Below, in pieces: positions 16,847 through 25,100 of a stretch of 39,837 nucleotides of DNA. Source of the DNA: Gammaproteobacteria bacterium (GTDB lineage Bacteria > Pseudomonadota > Gammaproteobacteria > Pseudomonadales > Azotimanducaceae); contig JAUILI010000015.1 of assembly GCA_030433075.1 (NCBI GenBank), forward strand, positions 1-39,837, given 5' to 3'. The position numbers and the translations under genes are program-made. Under the pieces are notes generated by a model, which saw only the letters and a list, made by a program, of their open reading frames with translations, was not told the origin of the DNA and searched no databases. Positions within the stretch are counted from its first letter, which is position 1, and each line of letters begins with the position of its first letter.

Positions 16847-18190
16847 TTAAGCCGCTGCGAGGCCGTAGGCCACGCGAAGCATGGTGAGGGGGTGGGATGC
16901 CTCCCCCTGATCCGTGAGCCCGTGTTGAATCATTCGCCCGGCCATGGGGCAGTCGCTGCCGTAATGGTCCGGGTTGTCCTTCTTCACCTTATTCACGATG
17001 GGGCGGGCGATCTTCACCGCGTAATCGTGGGTCTCTTCCCGGTAGGCGTAGGTGCCGTCGTGGCCCGAGCAGCGCTCGATGAGCGTCACTTCCGTTTCCG
17101 GGATCAGGGCGAGAAGCTCCCGGGTTTTCTGGCCGATGTTCTGCACGCGTTGGTGGCAAGCGGCGTGGTAGGTGACCTTGCCCAGGGGCTTCGGGAAGTC
17201 CGTCTTCAAGAGCCCATCCTTGTGCCGAAGCATGAGGTACTCGAAGGGGTCGAAGAGGTGGGCCGCCACCTTCTGCACGTCCTCGTCCTCCGGGAACATG
17301 AGGGGCAGCTCCTGCTTGAACATGAGCACGCAAGAGGGCACTGGAGCGATGATGTCCCAGCCCGCTTCGATGGCTTCGAGCAGAATCGGAATATTGTGTT
17401 CCTTCAGGCGCTTCACTGCCGTGAGGTCCCCGAGCTCAAACTTAGGCATGCCGCAGCACTTCTCCCCGTCAATGACCTTCACGGGCACGTCGTTGTGCAG
17501 GAAGACGGCAGCGAGGTCGGCGCCGAGCTGGGGTTCGTTGTAGTTGCCATAGCAGGTGGTGAAGACGGCCACCCGGCCCTGCGTGCGGCCGCTGGCGGTG
17601 ACCGGGAGGTTCGCCCCCAGCGTGCCCTTGTGCTGGCGCTTGAAGGTTTTGCTGTGAAACTTGGGCAGGGGCGCCTTCTCGTGGATGCCCACGACCTTCT
17701 GCAGCGCGCTGCGCAGGCTTTCCTGGCCGTTGGCAAAGTTTACGGCGTCGGCGATGCCGGGCTGGCCGAGCACGGAGAACACGGCGTCCGTGCTGGTGAT
17801 TAGCCGGTCCCGCCACTTGGCTTGGCCCTTGGAAAATTTCACGGCCTTCGCCCGCAGCATGAGGTGGGGGAAGTCGAGATTGAATTCATGGGGCGGCAGG
17901 TAGGGGCACTTGGTCTCGGCGCAGAGATCGCAGAGATAGCACTGATCCACGACCTTGCCGTAGTCCTCCTTGGCTACGCCGTCCACTTCCATGGTCTCGG
18001 ACTCGTCCACGAGGTCGAAGAGCACGGGGAAGGACTGGCAGAGGCTGACGCAGCGGCGGCAGGTGTGGCAGATGTCAAAAACCCGCTCGAGCTCCTGGTT
18101 TAGGGCCTCTTCGTTCCAGAATTCCGGGGTTTGCCAGTGGTGCGGTTCGCGCTTTGCTTTTTCGAGATTGCCTTCACGATACGCTGCCAT
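16847..18190 (-). CDS. GlpC/HdrB-like iron-sulfur oxidoreductase
   Basis: A 447-residue protein with two ferredoxin-type [4Fe-4S] sites: C41-C44-C47-C51 (CHTCRRC plus C51) and C84-C87-C90-C95 (CYLCDLCAETKC). Two cysteine-rich CCG-like domains follow: TTCYGNYNEPQ with GEKCCGMPKFE, then HAACHQR with RCSGHDGTYAY. In the second the usual CCG is CSG, so its cluster may be altered. The protein probably passes electrons, by analogy with GlpC and HdrB; the donor and acceptor are unknown. Its neighbours are rubrerythrin upstream and DUF3501 downstream, suggesting it feeds electrons to the peroxidase, particularly as this rubrerythrin has no rubredoxin domain. ATG 18190 has AGGAAG seven bases before it. 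Confidence 0.88.
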   Translation of the reverse strand: MAAYREGNLEKAKREPHHWQTPEFWNEEALNQELERVFDICHTCRRCVSLCQSFPVLFDLVDESETMEVDGVAKEDYGKVVDQCYLCDLCAETKCPYLPPHEFNLDFPHLMLRAKAVKFSKGQAKWRDRLITSTDAVFSVLGQPGIADAVNFANGQESLRSALQKVVGIHEKAPLPKFHSKTFKRQHKGTLGANLPVTASGRTQGRVAVFTTCYGNYNEPQLGADLAAVFLHNDVPVKVIDGEKCCGMPKFELGDLTAVKRLKEHNIPILLEAIEAGWDIIAPVPSCVLMFKQELPLMFPEDEDVQKVAAHLFDPFEYLMLRHKDGLLKTDFPKPLGKVTYHAACHQRVQNIGQKTRELLALIPETEVTLIERCSGHDGTYAYREETHDYAVKIARPIVNKVKKDNPDHYGSDCPMAGRMIQHGLTDQGEASHPLTMLRVAYGLAAA

Positions 18191-18240
18191 GGTCGCGCTT
18201 CCTGTGCTGTAAGGAATGGGGGGAGGACTTTAAAACGGTC

Positions 18241-18272
18241 TCCAAACTAAAGGGGGCCCACGGAGGGCCCCC
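18241..18272 (-). terminator. GC-rich hairpin with T-rich tail after rubrerythrin
   Basis: GGGGGCCC (18252-18259) pairs perfectly with GGGCCCCC (18265-18272) around a five-base loop. On the minus strand it is followed by TTTAGTTTGG. It lies 56 bases beyond the rubrerythrin stop and before the iron-sulfur gene, so it could end most transcripts and let a fraction continue. Confidence 0.65.
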
Positions 18273-18328
18273 GATAGGTGCAAGGGGGCGGCGAAGGGCT
18301 CCGCCGCCGAACCTTGCCCAGGTTGGCC

Positions 18329-18745
18329 TTAGGCCATGGCGTCCAGAGCTTTCTGGAAGCGGTTCGCGTGGGAGCGCTCGGCCTTGGCGAGGGTTTCGAA
18401 CCAATCAGCGATTTCGTCGAAGCCTTCGTCCCGTGCGGTCTTGGCCATGCCCGGGTACATGTCGGTGTACTCGTGGGTTTCCCCAGCGATGGCAGCCTTG
18501 AGGTTGTCGGCGGTGGTGCCGATGGGAAGACCGGTGGCGGGATCGCCGACCTCTTCCATGTACTCAAGGTGACCGTGGGCGTGACCCGTTTCCCCTTCCG
18601 CGGTGGAGCGGAACACGGCGGCCACGTCGTTTTCCCCTTCCACGTCGGCCTTGGCCGCGAAGTAGAGGTAGCGGCGGTTGGCTTGGGATTCGCCGGCAAA
18701 GGCGGCCTTCAGGTTTTCGAAGGTTTGGCTATCTTTCAGATCCAT
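18329..18745 (-). CDS. Rubrerythrin without rubredoxin domain
   Basis: A 138-residue di-iron peroxidase that reduces hydrogen peroxide to water. The four-helix ferritin-like fold carries the metal glutamates and histidines: E19 (AFAGES), E52-x-x-H55 ([11 protein letters not shown]), E89 (AIAGETHEY) and E123-x-x-H126 (KAERSHANR). The C-terminal rubredoxin domain of classic rubrerythrin is missing, so electrons must come from another protein, possibly the iron-sulfur protein downstream. ATG 18745 has GAGGAAG upstream; the frame reaches further up but reads as non-coding. Its 5' leader contains two stem-loops and a promoter-like -10, and an OxyR-like half-site lies upstream. Confidence 0.93.
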   Translation of the reverse strand: MDLKDSQTFENLKAAFAGESQANRRYLYFAAKADVEGENDVAAVFRSTAEGETGHAHGHLEYMEEVGDPATGLPIGTTADNLKAAIAGETHEYTDMYPGMAKTARDEGFDEIADWFETLAKAERSHANRFQKALDAMA

Positions 18746-18780
18746 GAGATCGCTTCCTCTTAACAAGCTAGGGGGAAGAG

Positions 18781-18823
18781 TGGCCGGCTTTGGCCGACCA
18801 CGTTCAGTGGTTTGGTCACTGAA
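18781..18823 (-). promoter_or_regulatory. Two tandem stem-loops in the rubrerythrin 5' leader
   Basis: On the minus strand, TTCAGTG (18823-18817) pairs with CACTGAA (18809-18803) in seven perfect pairs around a seven-base loop. Directly after it TGGTCGGC (18800-18793) pairs with GCCGGCCA (18788-18781) in eight pairs, one of them G-U, around CAAA. If transcription starts about 18827 the first stem-loop is at the extreme 5' end of the mRNA and could protect it or control translation. Confidence 0.5.
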
Positions 18824-18832
18824 ACAGGGCGG

Positions 18833-18897
18833 AGTATACGGGCTTAGGGCCTCGCCGCCATTTGTTCTTTTTGATGGCATTCATAGGCGCTGTCAAT
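18833..18897 (-). promoter_or_regulatory. Candidate OxyR-dependent rubrerythrin promoter
   Basis: TATACT on the minus strand (18838-18833) matches five of six -10 bases but has no good -35. Upstream, ATAG-N7-CAAT (18883-18897, plus strand) matches seven of eight fixed bases of one OxyR half-site (ATAG-N7-CTAT). The second half-site, expected toward the promoter, is degenerate. The spacing would place OxyR against the -35 region, as in OxyR-activated promoters. Confidence 0.28.
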
Positions 18898-19024
18898 GGA
18901 AACCGGGGCCCCTGGGGAGGGCCTGCTCTTTCCCTGCTACCCCGGGGAGGCCCCGGGGCGGCGGCAAGCTTATGAATCTACAGCTTTTTAGGCGTGGTCT
19001 GGGGCCTGTCCCGGTCCTGTCCTA

Positions 19025-19064
19025 GCATAGCTTTCATGAATGAAAATCATTCTTATCTCTATGC
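19025..19064. repeat. Nested inverted repeat at the ald 3' end with a Fur-box-like core
   Basis: Outer arms GCATAG (19025-19030) and CTATGC (19059-19064) enclose, almost symmetrically, inner arms GAATGA (19038-19043) and TCATTC (19047-19052). The core AATGAAAATCATT matches 12 of 13 central bases of the Fur consensus. The right outer arm includes the ald stop codon. It may be an operator or an RNA hairpin; there is no T-tract on either side. Confidence 0.4.
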
Positions 19065-20150
19065 GGCGAGTTCCGGGAGGGCCTCGGCCACGGCCGGGTG
19101 CTTCACCTGCCCCTGTTGGATATTGAGCCCCGCCGCAAGGTGGGGATCGGCGGCCATCGCCGCGTCCGGGCCCCGGTCCGCGAGAGCCTTCACAAAGGGG
19201 AGGGTAGCGGCGTTCAGCGCATAGGTGCTGGTGCGGGCCACGGCGCCCGGCATATTGGTGACGCAGTAGTGAACGATGCCCTCTTCAATATAGGTGGGGG
19301 CGTCGTGGGTGGTGGGGCGGCTCGTTTCAAAGCAGCCCCCCTGGTCGATGGAGATGTCCACCAGGGCGGCGCCGGGACGGAGCGTGCGCAGCTGATCCCG
19401 GGTCAGAAGCCGGGGCGCCTTCGCGCCGGGGATCAGCACGGCTCCAACGATGAGGTCGGCCTGGGCGCAGGCTTCAGCGATGGCCTGGGCGTTGGCGTGG
19501 AGCGTGCGCACCCGACCCTGGAAGTGCTGGTCCAAGCGCCGGAGCGCGGGGAGGGCGCGGTCGAGCACGGTGACCTCGGCGCCAAGGCCCACGGCCATGG
19601 TGGCGGCCTGGGTGCCGGCGACGCCGCCGCCCAGGATGACCACCTGGCCCGGCATGACACCCGGCACGCCGCCGAGCAACACGCCCCGGCCCCCCTGGGC
19701 CTTTTGCAGGCAGGCCGCACCCACCTGGATGGACATGCGGCCCGCCACCTCGCTCATGGGGGTCAAAAGGGGCAGGGTGCCTTCCCGGCTGGTCACCGTT
19801 TCATAAGCGATGGCGGTGACACCGCTGGCCTTCAAAGCTTCCGTCTGCGCCGGGTCAGCGGCCAGGTGCAGGTAGGTAAAGAGGGTTTGCCCCGGGCGAA
19901 AGCGCGCGATTTCGGAGAGTTGTGGCTCCTTCACCTTGACGATCAGTTCGGCCTGGGCGAAGACCTCCTCCGTCGTGCCTAGGGTGGCTCCGGCGGCGAC
20001 ATAGGCCTCGTCGTCGCAGCCGATGCCGGCCCCCGCGCCCCGTTCCACCCAGACGCGATGGCCGCCCTGGGTCAGCTCGGCCACGGCCTCCGGGGTGAGG
20101 CCAACACGGTATTCGTGGTTCTTCACTTCCTTTGGAACGCCAATGAACAT
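19059..20150 (-). CDS. ald: Alanine dehydrogenase
   Basis: Interconverts L-alanine and pyruvate plus ammonia with NAD; cytoplasmic, usually hexameric. The N-terminus [20 protein letters not shown] is the family hallmark. IVKVKEPQ carries the pyruvate-binding lysine (about K75), YLHLAAD the catalytic histidine, and [17 protein letters not shown] the NAD loop. Near the C-terminus [20 protein letters not shown] is conserved. At 363 residues it is of normal length. ATG 20150 has GGAG eight bases upstream. It is divergent from an Lrp-family gene, the usual arrangement for alanine-responsive control of ald, with a good Lrp-like site between them. Confidence 0.96.
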   Translation of the reverse strand: MFIGVPKEVKNHEYRVGLTPEAVAELTQGGHRVWVERGAGAGIGCDDEAYVAAGATLGTTEEVFAQAELIVKVKEPQLSEIARFRPGQTLFTYLHLAADPAQTEALKASGVTAIAYETVTSREGTLPLLTPMSEVAGRMSIQVGAACLQKAQGGRGVLLGGVPGVMPGQVVILGGGVAGTQAATMAVGLGAEVTVLDRALPALRRLDQHFQGRVRTLHANAQAIAEACAQADLIVGAVLIPGAKAPRLLTRDQLRTLRPGAALVDISIDQGGCFETSRPTTHDAPTYIEEGIVHYCVTNMPGAVARTSTYALNAATLPFVKALADRGPDAAMAADPHLAAGLNIQQGQVKHPAVAEALPELAA

Positions 20151-20240
20151 GAGCCGAGCTCCAGCGAGGTTTTGATGCGGGCATAATCCTCCTTTTTACG
20201 CGGCATAACCTGGCTTTCTTTGGGTAGAAAGGGTTCTAAT

Positions 20241-20255
20241 TAGCAGATTATTGTG
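20241..20255. promoter_or_regulatory. Lrp-like operator between ald and the Lrp-family gene
   Basis: TAGCAGATTATTGTG matches 13 of 15 positions of the E. coli Lrp consensus YAGHAWATTWTDCTR. It lies in the only AT-rich stretch of this area, next to an ATTGT/ACAAT inverted repeat (20250-20265) and a CTTTCT/AGAAAG inverted repeat (20214-20231). It is placed to control ald, the regulator gene or both. Confidence 0.55.
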
Positions 20256-20312
20256 AATAAACAATTTTAAGAGAAAGAAAATTGCGTAACGCTGCAGGCT
20301 GAGGAGGCGTCT

Positions 20313-20780
20313 ATGGAACCGCTGGAGCTCGACCGCATCGATCGGCGCATGCTGGCGGTGCTGCAGGAGGATGGGCGCATTCCCAACAGCGCCCTGGCCC
20401 GGCGCGTGGGCCTATCCGAATCGGCGACCCTGCGTCGCCTGCGGCGCCTCGAAGATAGCGGTCTCATCGATGGCTATGTGCTGCTGGTGAATCAGGCCCG
20501 GGCGGGAAAGCCCGGCAATATTTTCGTGGAAATCGCCCTGACGGCGCAGGAGGAGGCGGCGCTGTCGGCCTTTGAGGCGGCGGTGCAGGAGCGCCCGGAG
20601 ATTCTCGAGTGCTACCTCATGAGCGGCGAATACGACTACCTGCTTCGGGTGGTAGTGGCAGACTTTGCGGACTATGAGCGGATCCACCGGGAGCATTTAA
20701 CGCGCCTGCCCTTTGTGGGCCGGGTGCGCTCGAGCTTCACCCTGCGTACGGTCCTTCGCCGCACCTCCATTCCCCTTTAG
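20313..20780 (+). CDS. Lrp/AsnC-family transcriptional regulator (probable ald regulator)
   Basis: A 155-residue regulator: N-terminal helix-turn-helix (LDRIDRRMLAVLQEDGRIPN, ALARRVGLSESATLRRLRRLEDSGLI) and a C-terminal RAM ligand domain (IFVEIALTAQEE, ILECYLMSGEYDYLLRVVVADF). Such proteins sense amino acids; its divergent position from ald suggests alanine as the signal and ald as the target, as for AldR/PutR-like regulators. The strong ribosome site GAGGAGG precedes ATG 20313. The promoter region between the two genes is AT-rich with several inverted repeats. Confidence 0.9.
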   Translation: MEPLELDRIDRRMLAVLQEDGRIPNSALARRVGLSESATLRRLRRLEDSGLIDGYVLLVNQARAGKPGNIFVEIALTAQEEAALSAFEAAVQERPEILECYLMSGEYDYLLRVVVADFADYERIHREHLTRLPFVGRVRSSFTLRTVLRRTSIPL

Positions 20781-20815
20781 CGGGTAAACTGCGTCTTTTT
20801 TGCCGGGAGCAAGCC

Positions 20816-21682
20816 GTGACCCAAGGGCCCGCCGAACACGCCGCCGTCTTGAATGGGGTGTCCCTTCATTGGTTTGAATGGGGCACGCCGGGCCCCGAGC
20901 CCTCCATCGTGCTGATCCACGCCACGGGCTTCCACGCTCGGTGCTGGGATCAGGTGGTGAAGGCGCTCCCGGGGCGTCACGTGCTGGCGCTTGATCTTCG
21001 GGGCCATGGCCGGTCGGGCAAAACGCCGCCCTTTTCCTGGGACAGCTACGGCAACGACCTCGTAGCCTGGGCGGAGCATCTCGGCCTTGCGGGGGCGATT
21101 GCGGCCGGTCACTCCATGGGGGGCTATGCGCTCACCGACGCGGCCGCGTCGAAGCCCGAGGCGTTCTCCCGGCTGCTGCTCATTGATCCGGTCATCTTGC
21201 CGCCGGAGCTCTACGCCGAGCGGGCCTCCGGTCCTCAGGATCCCTCGGCCCATCCCACGGCCAAGCGTCGTAATCACTGGGAGAACTGGGAGGCCATGGA
21301 AGCGCGCTTCGCCGACCGCCTGCCCTTTAAGCGCTGGGAGCCGGCGGTGCTTCAGGACTACTGCCGCTACGGCGTGCTGCCCGGGCCTGAGGGGGACTTC
21401 GTGCTGGCCTGCCCCCCGGAGGTGGAAGCCTCCATTTACCTGGGGAGCGCCGGGCGGGATATCTACCAGCGCATTCCCGAGGTGCGCGTGCCCGTCACCG
21501 TCCTTCGCGCGCCGCCGCGCACCGGCCCCCGGGACGTGATGGATTTCAGCGCCTCCCCCACCTGGCCCGAGCTCGCCTCGAAATTTCCCCAGGCCCGGGA
21601 TGTGGTGCTCCCGGAGCACAGCCACTTCATTCCCATGGAAGCACCGGCCCTCACCGCCGCCTATATTCTCGGCGAGCGCTAG
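20816..21682 (+). CDS. Alpha/beta-fold hydrolase
   Basis: A 288-residue cytoplasmic hydrolase of the alpha/beta superfamily. The oxyanion segment IHATGFHARCWD (34-45), the nucleophile elbow AAGHSMGGYA with S100, and a C-terminal histidine in LPEHSHFIPME complete a plausible Ser-His-Asp triad. The substrate is unknown: esters, lactones and thioesters are all possible. Start GTG 20816 has GGGAG upstream, 35 bases after the Lrp gene. The Nudix gene begins three bases after its stop, so the two probably form an operon. Confidence 0.82.
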   Translation: MTQGPAEHAAVLNGVSLHWFEWGTPGPEPSIVLIHATGFHARCWDQVVKALPGRHVLALDLRGHGRSGKTPPFSWDSYGNDLVAWAEHLGLAGAIAAGHSMGGYALTDAAASKPEAFSRLLLIDPVILPPELYAERASGPQDPSAHPTAKRRNHWENWEAMEARFADRLPFKRWEPAVLQDYCRYGVLPGPEGDFVLACPPEVEASIYLGSAGRDIYQRIPEVRVPVTVLRAPPRTGPRDVMDFSASPTWPELASKFPQARDVVLPEHSHFIPMEAPALTAAYILGER

Positions 21683-21685
21683 GCC

Positions 21686-22069
21686 ATGGAGGTGGTCGCC
21701 GCGCTTCTGTGCCAGGGCCCCTGGGTGCTGTGCTTGCGCCGGGCTCCGGGGGAGCGCCACGCCGGCGCTTGGGAATTCCCCGGGGGTAAGGTGGAGCCCG
21801 GGGAGACGCGGGAGGCGGCCCTGGCTCGGGAGCTTTTAGAAGAGCTCGAGCTTCGTATTGAGGCGCCGGCCTTTCTCGGCACGGTGCAAGGGCATCGCGA
21901 CGGAGGCCAGCCCTTCGCGCTCCATGGCTACGCCGTTACCTTGCCGCTGCTGGCCCCCACGCTCCGCGTCCACGACCGCGCCTTCTGGGTGCAGCGCTCC
22001 CGTTTGAACCCGGAAGCGCTTCTGCCCGCGGATCGGGAGCTCTTCGCGCTGCTGCCGCCCCTGCCTTAA
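21686..22069 (+). CDS. MutT-like Nudix hydrolase
   Basis: A 127-residue pyrophosphohydrolase. The Nudix box is complete: G34-x5-E40-x7-R48-E49 with LLEEL following (GGKVEPGETREAALAREL then LEELEL). The opening VVAALLCQGPWVLCLRR and AGAWEFPGGKVEPGE are characteristic of MutT, NudG and CTP pyrophosphohydrolase. Removal of oxidised dGTP or a modified CTP is likely; I cannot separate these. It follows the hydrolase by three bases and precedes ileS by 47. Confidence 0.88.
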   Translation: MEVVAALLCQGPWVLCLRRAPGERHAGAWEFPGGKVEPGETREAALARELLEELELRIEAPAFLGTVQGHRDGGQPFALHGYAVTLPLLAPTLRVHDRAFWVQRSRLNPEALLPADRELFALLPPLP

Positions 22070-22073
22070 GCCC

Positions 22074-22099
22074 CCGGGGCGCCCCGGCGGGTGTACAAT
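22074..22099 (+). promoter_or_regulatory. Candidate ileS promoter with adjoining palindrome
   Basis: TACAAT at 22094-22099 matches five of six -10 bases and is 17 bases before the ileS ATG. Immediately upstream a perfect 14-base palindrome (CCGGGGCGCCCCGG, 22074-22087) covers the spacer. No -35 element is visible. Confidence 0.3.
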
Positions 22100-22116
22100 C
22101 GCCGGCTTTCAAGCGG

Positions 22117-25100
22117 ATGGTGATGACGACCGTGTCTGAGGGAGAAGCCCCGGCAACGCCGACTCAAGGCCCCTTTTCCTTTGTGGAGGCCGAGCACGAA
22201 GTGCTCGCCTTCTGGCAAAAGGAAGGCATCTTCGAGGAAAGCCTCGCGCAAACCCGTGACGGCGCGCCGTATATTTTTTACGACGGCCCGCCCTTTGCGA
22301 CGGGCTTGCCCCACCATGGGCACCTGGTGGCGTCCACCATCAAGGACATCATTCCCCGCTACTTCACCATGAAGGGCCGCTATGTTTCCCGCCGCTTCGG
22401 CTGGGACTGCCACGGCCTGCCCGTGGAGCACGAGATTGATAAGCAGCTGGGCCTAAGCGCTCAGGACGCGGTCGAGAAGCTCGGGGTGAAGGGCTACAAC
22501 GACGCCTGCCGGGGCATCGTGCAGCGCTACACCCAGGAGTGGCGGAGCACCATCACGCGCCTCGGCCGCTGGGTCGATTTCGATCACGACTACAAAACCA
22601 TGGACCCCTGGTTTATGGAGTCCGTGTGGTGGGTAGTGAAGCAGCTGTTTGATAAGGGTCTGGTGTATCAGGGGCAGAAGATCGTCCCCGTTTCCACGGC
22701 GCTGGGTACGGGGCTGTCGAACTTCGAAGCCAATCTGAACTACAAGGAAGTGCAGGATCCGGCCATCACCGTGCTCCTGAAGCTGTGCGACGAAGACGCC
22801 CATCTCGCGATCTGGACCACCACGCCCTGGACCGTTCCGTCCAACCTGGCCGTGTGCGTAAACCCCGAGCTTTCCTACGCGAAGGTGCGCGATAGGGAAC
22901 GGAACGTCACCTTCTACCTCGCCGAGGGGCGGGTGGCGGCCTACGGGGAACGCCATGCCCTGGAGGTGCTGGAGGTGGTGCCGGGCTCCGCCCTCGCGGG
23001 GCGCCGCTACGAGCCGGCCTTTGCCTATTTTGAAGATCAACGCGCCGCCGGCGCCTTTACCGTGATCACCGGCGATTACGTGACCGCCGACGACGGCACG
23101 GGCCTGGTACACCAGGCGCCGGCCTTCGGTGAGGACGACTACAACGCCTTCCGGGCTGCGGGCCTGGACGCCTTCGCCATGCCTGTGGGGCTCGATGGGC
23201 GTTTCGATGCGCAGGTCCCGGACTTCGCCGGGCAGCACGTAAAGGACGCGGATCGGGAAATCATCCGGCACCTGAAGGAGGCCGGCGCGCTCTATGAGCA
23301 GGACGTCATCGTCCACAGCTACCCCTTCTGCTACCGCTCGGAAACGCCCCTGATCTACCGCGCCGTGCCCAGCTGGTACGTGAAGGTGGAGCAGCTCAAG
23401 GATCGGCTCCTGGCGGCGAACCGCCAGGTGCGCTGGGTGCCCGACCACATTCAGGAAGGGCGCTTCGGCAAATGGCTGGAGGGGGCCCGGGATTGGGCCA
23501 TTTCTCGGAATCGGGTTTGGGGCACGCCCCTGCCCCTTTGGGTGAACGATGAAACGGGCACGGTGCACTGCATCGGCTCCCGGGAGGAGCTCGCCGCGCT
23601 CACGGGAACGCTCGTGGACGATCTGCACCGGGAGTTCGTCGACGACCTCACCTTCACGAAGGACGGCGAGCCCGGGGTCTATCGCCGGGTACCGGAGGTG
23701 CTCGACTGCTGGTTTGAGTCCGGCTCCATGCCCTATGCCCAGCTGCATTATCCCTTCGAAAACACCGAGCTTTTTGAGCAGGGCTTCCCGGCGGAATTCA
23801 TCGCCGAGGGGCTCGATCAAACCCGGGGCTGGTTCTACACCCTGACCGTGCTCGGGGTAGCGCTGTTTGATCAGCCGGCCTTCCGCAACGTCATCGTCAA
23901 TGGCCTCGTACTGGCGGAAGACGGCACGAAGATGTCGAAGTCCAAGCGCAACTTCACGCCCCCGGATGAGCTGATGGAGCGCTACGGCGCCGATGCCCTG
24001 CGCCTGTACCTCATCAATTCCGGGCTCGTGCGCGCCGAAGAGCAGCGCTTCGCGGACACGGGGGTGCGGGAGCTCACGCGCCGGGCGCTTCTGCCCTGGT
24101 ACAACGCCTTTAACTTCTTCCACACCTACGCCGAGCTCGACGGCTTCACTCCGGCGGAGCTTGCCGAACCCACGGCCGTGCTCGATCGTTGGATTCTGTC
24201 CCGGCTGCAAACCCTGAAGGCGACGGTGGGGGAGGAGATGGAGGGCTATCGCCTCTATAACGTCGTCCCCCGGCTCTTCGAGTTCATCGAGGAGCTCACG
24301 AACGTCTACATCCGCTACAACCGGGATCGCTTCTGGACCGAAGGGCCCAGCGCGGACAAAACCGCAGCTTTCTCTACCCTTTATCGGGCGCTGCTGGAGC
24401 TGTCCCAAACCATGGCGCCCTTTGCGCCCTTCCTGTCCGAGACGCTCTACCAGCGGCTCCGGGACCTCGGGGATCGCGACGCCCTACCGCGCTCCGTGCA
24501 CCTCTGCGCCTATCCGGAAGCCGAGGCCGCGCGCATGGATCCGCGCCTCGAGGTGGCCGTGGATCGCATGCAGCAGGTGATTCTGCTCGGGCGGCAGAAG
24601 CGGGAAGAGGCCCGCCTGGGCCTGCGCCAGCCGCTGGCGAAGCTCACGGTGATTCATCGCGACGGCGCGCTCCTGGACGATATCCGCGCCCTCGAGGTGG
24701 AGCTGGCCCGGGAGCTGAACGTTAAGGAAATCGCCTACAGCACCGATGAAAGCGCCTTCATTCGCCTCTACGCGAAGGCCAACTTCAAGCAACTGGGCCG
24801 GCGCCTCGGCAAGGAGATGAAGCGCTACGCCGCTGCCATTGCCGCTCTTGGCCCGGAGGCCATCGAGGCCTTTGTGGAAACGGGAACGCTTGAGCTTGAG
24901 GGGGAACGCTTCGGGGAAGGGGACCTGGAGGTCTTCCGCGAGCCCCAGCCCGCGACGGAAGCGCTGTCTAACCGCTTCATCACCATCGACCTGTCCACGG
25001 AGCTCACCCCGGCGCTTCGCGAGGAAGGCCTGGCTCGGGAAGTGGTGAACCGTATTCAGCGAGCGCGCAAGGATGCGGACTTCCACGTCAGCGACCGCAT

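Larger units (their letters stand above)
18746..19058. other. Intergenic region between rubrerythrin and ald, no gene seen
   Basis: This 313-base gap is the longest in the window and I find no credible ORF in it. From left to right it holds the rubrerythrin leader with two hairpins (18781-18823), a TATACT-like -10 on the minus strand (18833-18838), an OxyR-like half-site (18883-18897), a double CCCCGGGG palindrome (18940-18958) and an inverted repeat next to the ald stop (19025-19064). Confidence 0.7.

Noticed and set aside
19855-20184. Minus-strand frame starting at an ATG just after a perfect AAGGAGG, upstream of ald and out of frame with it
   Set aside because: The spacing of three bases is too short for efficient use, the protein has no motif, and ald has its own start; a short leader effect cannot be excluded.
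22453-24408. Open frame of 651 codons on the minus strand opposite ileS
   Set aside because: A shadow of the synthetase reading frame with no recognisable domain or ribosome site.
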